A stretch of 64,000 nucleotides of DNA, from positions 62,001 through 126,000 of the forward strand of contig CANPZW010000002.1 of NCBI GenBank assembly GCA_947589385.1, read 5' to 3'. The notes beneath the pieces were generated by a model. That model saw only the letters and a program-made list of their open reading frames with translations. It was not told where the DNA came from and searched no databases. A program made the translations under genes and the position numbers. The stretch is from an uncultured Clostridia bacterium. GTDB lineage: Bacteria; Bacillota; Clostridia; Christensenellales; Borkfalkiaceae. Shown here piece after piece: positions 62,310-64,000 of this stretch. The stretch's first letter is position 1, and each line of letters begins with the position of its first letter.

Positions 62310-64000
62310 TTAACCGTTCAGCGCGGCTTCTATTGCGGGACGGAGGTCGTCCTTGCCCGAATTGATTATTGCGCCCTGTCTTACGAAGGTTATTATTCCC
62401 TCCGCGTTGACCACAAGCGTTATGGGGTAAGACGCCTTGCCGCCGCATCTGGTGAATATTTCGTCGCGCATGTCCTCGAAACTCCTGTCTCTACCGAAGA
62501 TAATCTGCCAGTCGGACCATGAAGTCTTATTATTCTTTGCGTCCTCGGCGTCGATAAAAAATTGCGCCCTGCCGACTTCGTCGTTATTCGCGTGAATGGC
62601 TACCATTACTATCCGGTCGCCGTATTCCTCTTTGACCTGTTCGAAATAAGGAAGTTCTTCAACGCAAGGTCCGCACGAAGCAAACCAGAAGTTGAGCACG
62701 AATACCTTTCCAAGCGCGTCGTTCGACGAGAAAGTTTCGCCCTTATATGCGCTTTCGAACGTATCTACGGTGAAGTCCATAATTTTATCGCCTACGACAT
62801 ACCGGGTATCCTTTTGAACCGCCTTCAACTCTTCCTGTATTTCCTCAACCGCAAGCGGGCGGTTGTGGCGGGAATAGAATCTGGCGTTTTCGTTCAGAAA
62901 GACCGTCGTGGGGAACGAGCCGTCGCCGCCACATTCGGCGTATAAACCGATTTCTTGCGTATCCTGTATAAACGGTATATCGTATTTGTTCCAGCCCTCG
63001 CTGTCGATTATCCCCTGAACGATTTCGGCGGTGTCGCTGTTTTCTATGTGCACGGCAACCACTTTCGCCGTATCTTTAATCTGTTCTTGAATTTCGCCCA
63101 AAGACGAAAGATAGGTTTTACTTGCTTCGTTGCGCGAGCTCCAAAATACGAGCACTGCGGGTTTTCTGTCGGTTTCGTAGTCCTGATAGAAATTGTATTC
63201 ATCGCCGCCGTAAGCCGTTACATATGTCTTTGCGGTGAAATCTTCGATTTTCGCGCCTATCGTCGTGAGCGACGAGGGTTGAATATTGTAATATACAAGC
63301 GCGCCTACGACAACCGCCGTGGCAAGCACCCAGGCAACCGCTTCCAAAACGAACGCGCGCTTATTCAGCCTTTTCAAAGCAGTTTTGAATTTACTCTTGG
63401 GCTGTGCAGGTTCGGTTGAATTACCGTCATTAACGCTTTCAGGCTGCGTTGCGTGCGCTTCTTCGGCAGGTCTTTCCGTTGCCGCATATCCGACAGCCGC
63501 CGTCTCCGCAGTCGCTGTTGTGCCGTTTGTAAGCAAGACGTTAAGCGGCTTGATTTCCTCCGCCGGCGCGCCGTTCGCAGAAACGGAAACGGACGTGGCT
63601 TTAAGGAATATCTTGCTGCCCTTCCAACTAATCGCCTTTGTGGGACAAACGCTGATACATTCGCCGCAGTTGATACATTCGTGGTCGCCCACGTGCTTGA
63701 TATCCATTTTACAATGCGCTATGCACGCGCCGCAGTCGATACATTGGCTTTTATCCAGCTTAACGCCCAAAAGCGCAACTTTGTTAAAGAAGCCGTAAAT
63801 AGCGCCGAGCGGGCAAATAAAGCGGCAGAACGCCCTGTAAATAAACACGCAAGCCACAATGCAAACGACCAGAAGAATGGATTTCCAACTAAAAAGATAA
63901 CCGAGCATCGCATACAAGTCGGAGTTGCCGGCGTTCGATAAAAGTCCGCCTGCTCCGCCGAACGTGCCCGCGGGACAGATATATTTACAGAAGCCCGGAA
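62310..64000 (-). CDS. NapH-type polyferredoxin fused to two thioredoxin-like domains (incomplete)
   Basis: The start is beyond the right edge; the frame is open to base 63998. In order: CKYICPAGTFGG and a membrane segment then CRFICPLGAIYG (NapH/NosR-type CxxxCP), two [4Fe-4S] sets CIDCGACIAHC and CINCGECISVCP (about 63650-63750), a linker rich in Thr, Ala and Glu, a membrane segment (about 63290-63345), then two TlpA/AhpC-like domains. The first (about 63120-63160) has SSRN where CxxC should be; the second has FASCGPCVEEL (about 62663-62676), a thiol-disulphide redox site. It may pass electrons from cytoplasm to outside thiols. Confidence 0.88.
   Translation of the reverse strand, partial: PGFCKYICPAGTFGGAGGLLSNAGNSDLYAMLGYLFSWKSILLVVCIVACVFIYRAFCRFICPLGAIYGFFNKVALLGVKLDKSQCIDCGACIAHCKMDIKHVGDHECINCGECISVCPTKAISWKGSKIFLKATSVSVSANGAPAEEIKPLNVLLTNGTTATAETAAVGYAATERPAEEAHATQPESVNDGNSTEPAQPKSKFKTALKRLNKRAFVLEAVAWVLATAVVVGALVYYNIQPSSLTTIGAKIEDFTAKTYVTAYGGDEYNFYQDYETDRKPAVLVFWSSRNEASKTYLSSLGEIQEQIKDTAKVVAVHIENSDTAEIVQGIIDSEGWNKYDIPFIQDTQEIGLYAECGGDGSFPTTVFLNENARFYSRHNRPLAVEEIQEELKAVQKDTRYVVGDKIMDFTVDTFESAYKGETFSSNDALGKVFVLNFWFASCGPCVEELPYFEQVKEEYGDRIVMVAIHANNDEVGRAQFFIDAEDAKNNKTSWSDWQIIFGRDRSFEDMRDEIFTRCGGKASYPITLVVNAEGIITFVRQGAIINSGKDDLRPAIEAALNG

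Overview
The window looks like a chromosomal segment of a spore-forming member of the Clostridia (Bacillota). Support: a spoIIGA-sigE-sigG cluster, spoVT followed by a spoVB/yabM-type flippase and yabN (mazG), a ylbJ-type sporulation gene, Clostridia-type lipoproteins, a complete Rnf complex, and intrinsic terminators. No outer-membrane, phage, transposase, CRISPR, tRNA or rRNA sequence was seen. The strong use of GCG/GGC/GAC/AAA codons is even along the window, so there is no clear island. The exact genus cannot be read from the sequence.

Layout. 1-1692: end of a phosphopantetheinyl transferase gene, then mtnN-ung. 1759-8202 (minus): tig-clpP-clpX-lon-ysxC protein quality-control operon. 8352-12506: rqcH followed by small membrane proteins of unknown function and a membrane-anchored secreted protein. 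12697-14079 (minus): M18 aminopeptidase. 14226-20361: a Gx-type membrane transporter and rnfCDGEAB, a ferredoxin:NAD+ ion pump with a double-length RnfG. 20532-23642: rarA, a patatin-like protein and ylbJ. 23722-29692 (minus): a long housekeeping run, wzz-like, bioY, alr, 5-formyl-THF cyclo-ligase, an unknown membrane protein, rsmD, coaD, aroF. 30003-34391: a lipoprotein facing a lepA-ogt-like-hemW-GNAT run. 34516-41780: an unknown membrane protein, cardiolipin synthase, a secreted metallo-beta-lactamase-fold protein with Cys-pair repeats, and valS. 41918-44466: a SsuA/ThiY-type ABC importer. 44642-48725 (minus): an unknown coiled-coil protein, an ECF-like sigma factor and the sporulation sigma cluster. 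48821-51183: a structured leader RNA and a leucine-rich-repeat lipoprotein. 51305-58818 (minus): dus, yabN, yabM, spoVT, hpt, an unknown gene and tilS. 58993-62128: an ABC exporter with two FtsX-type permeases. 62310-64000 (minus, incomplete): a polyferredoxin fused to two thioredoxin-like domains.

How it fits together. The organism probably conserves energy with Rnf, makes spores (sigE and its protease spoIIGA, sigG, and spoVT behind a sigma-G-like promoter), and controls protein quality with Clp, Lon and RqcH. Many promoters are near consensus (TTGACA or TTGCCA, 17 bp, TATAAT). Several put the start codon at or within a few bases of the expected transcription start with no Shine-Dalgarno sequence, so leaderless translation seems common here.

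Most worth a second look: the pseudoknotted leader RNA with a terminator and a possible antiterminator (48855-49023); the leaderless genes (mtnN, lepA, tilS and others); a palindromic repeat next to or overlapping three stop codons (clpX, sigE, tilS); the double-FMN-motif RnfG; the polyferredoxin with one intact and one degenerate thioredoxin-like domain; and the small winged-helix-like membrane proteins behind rqcH.
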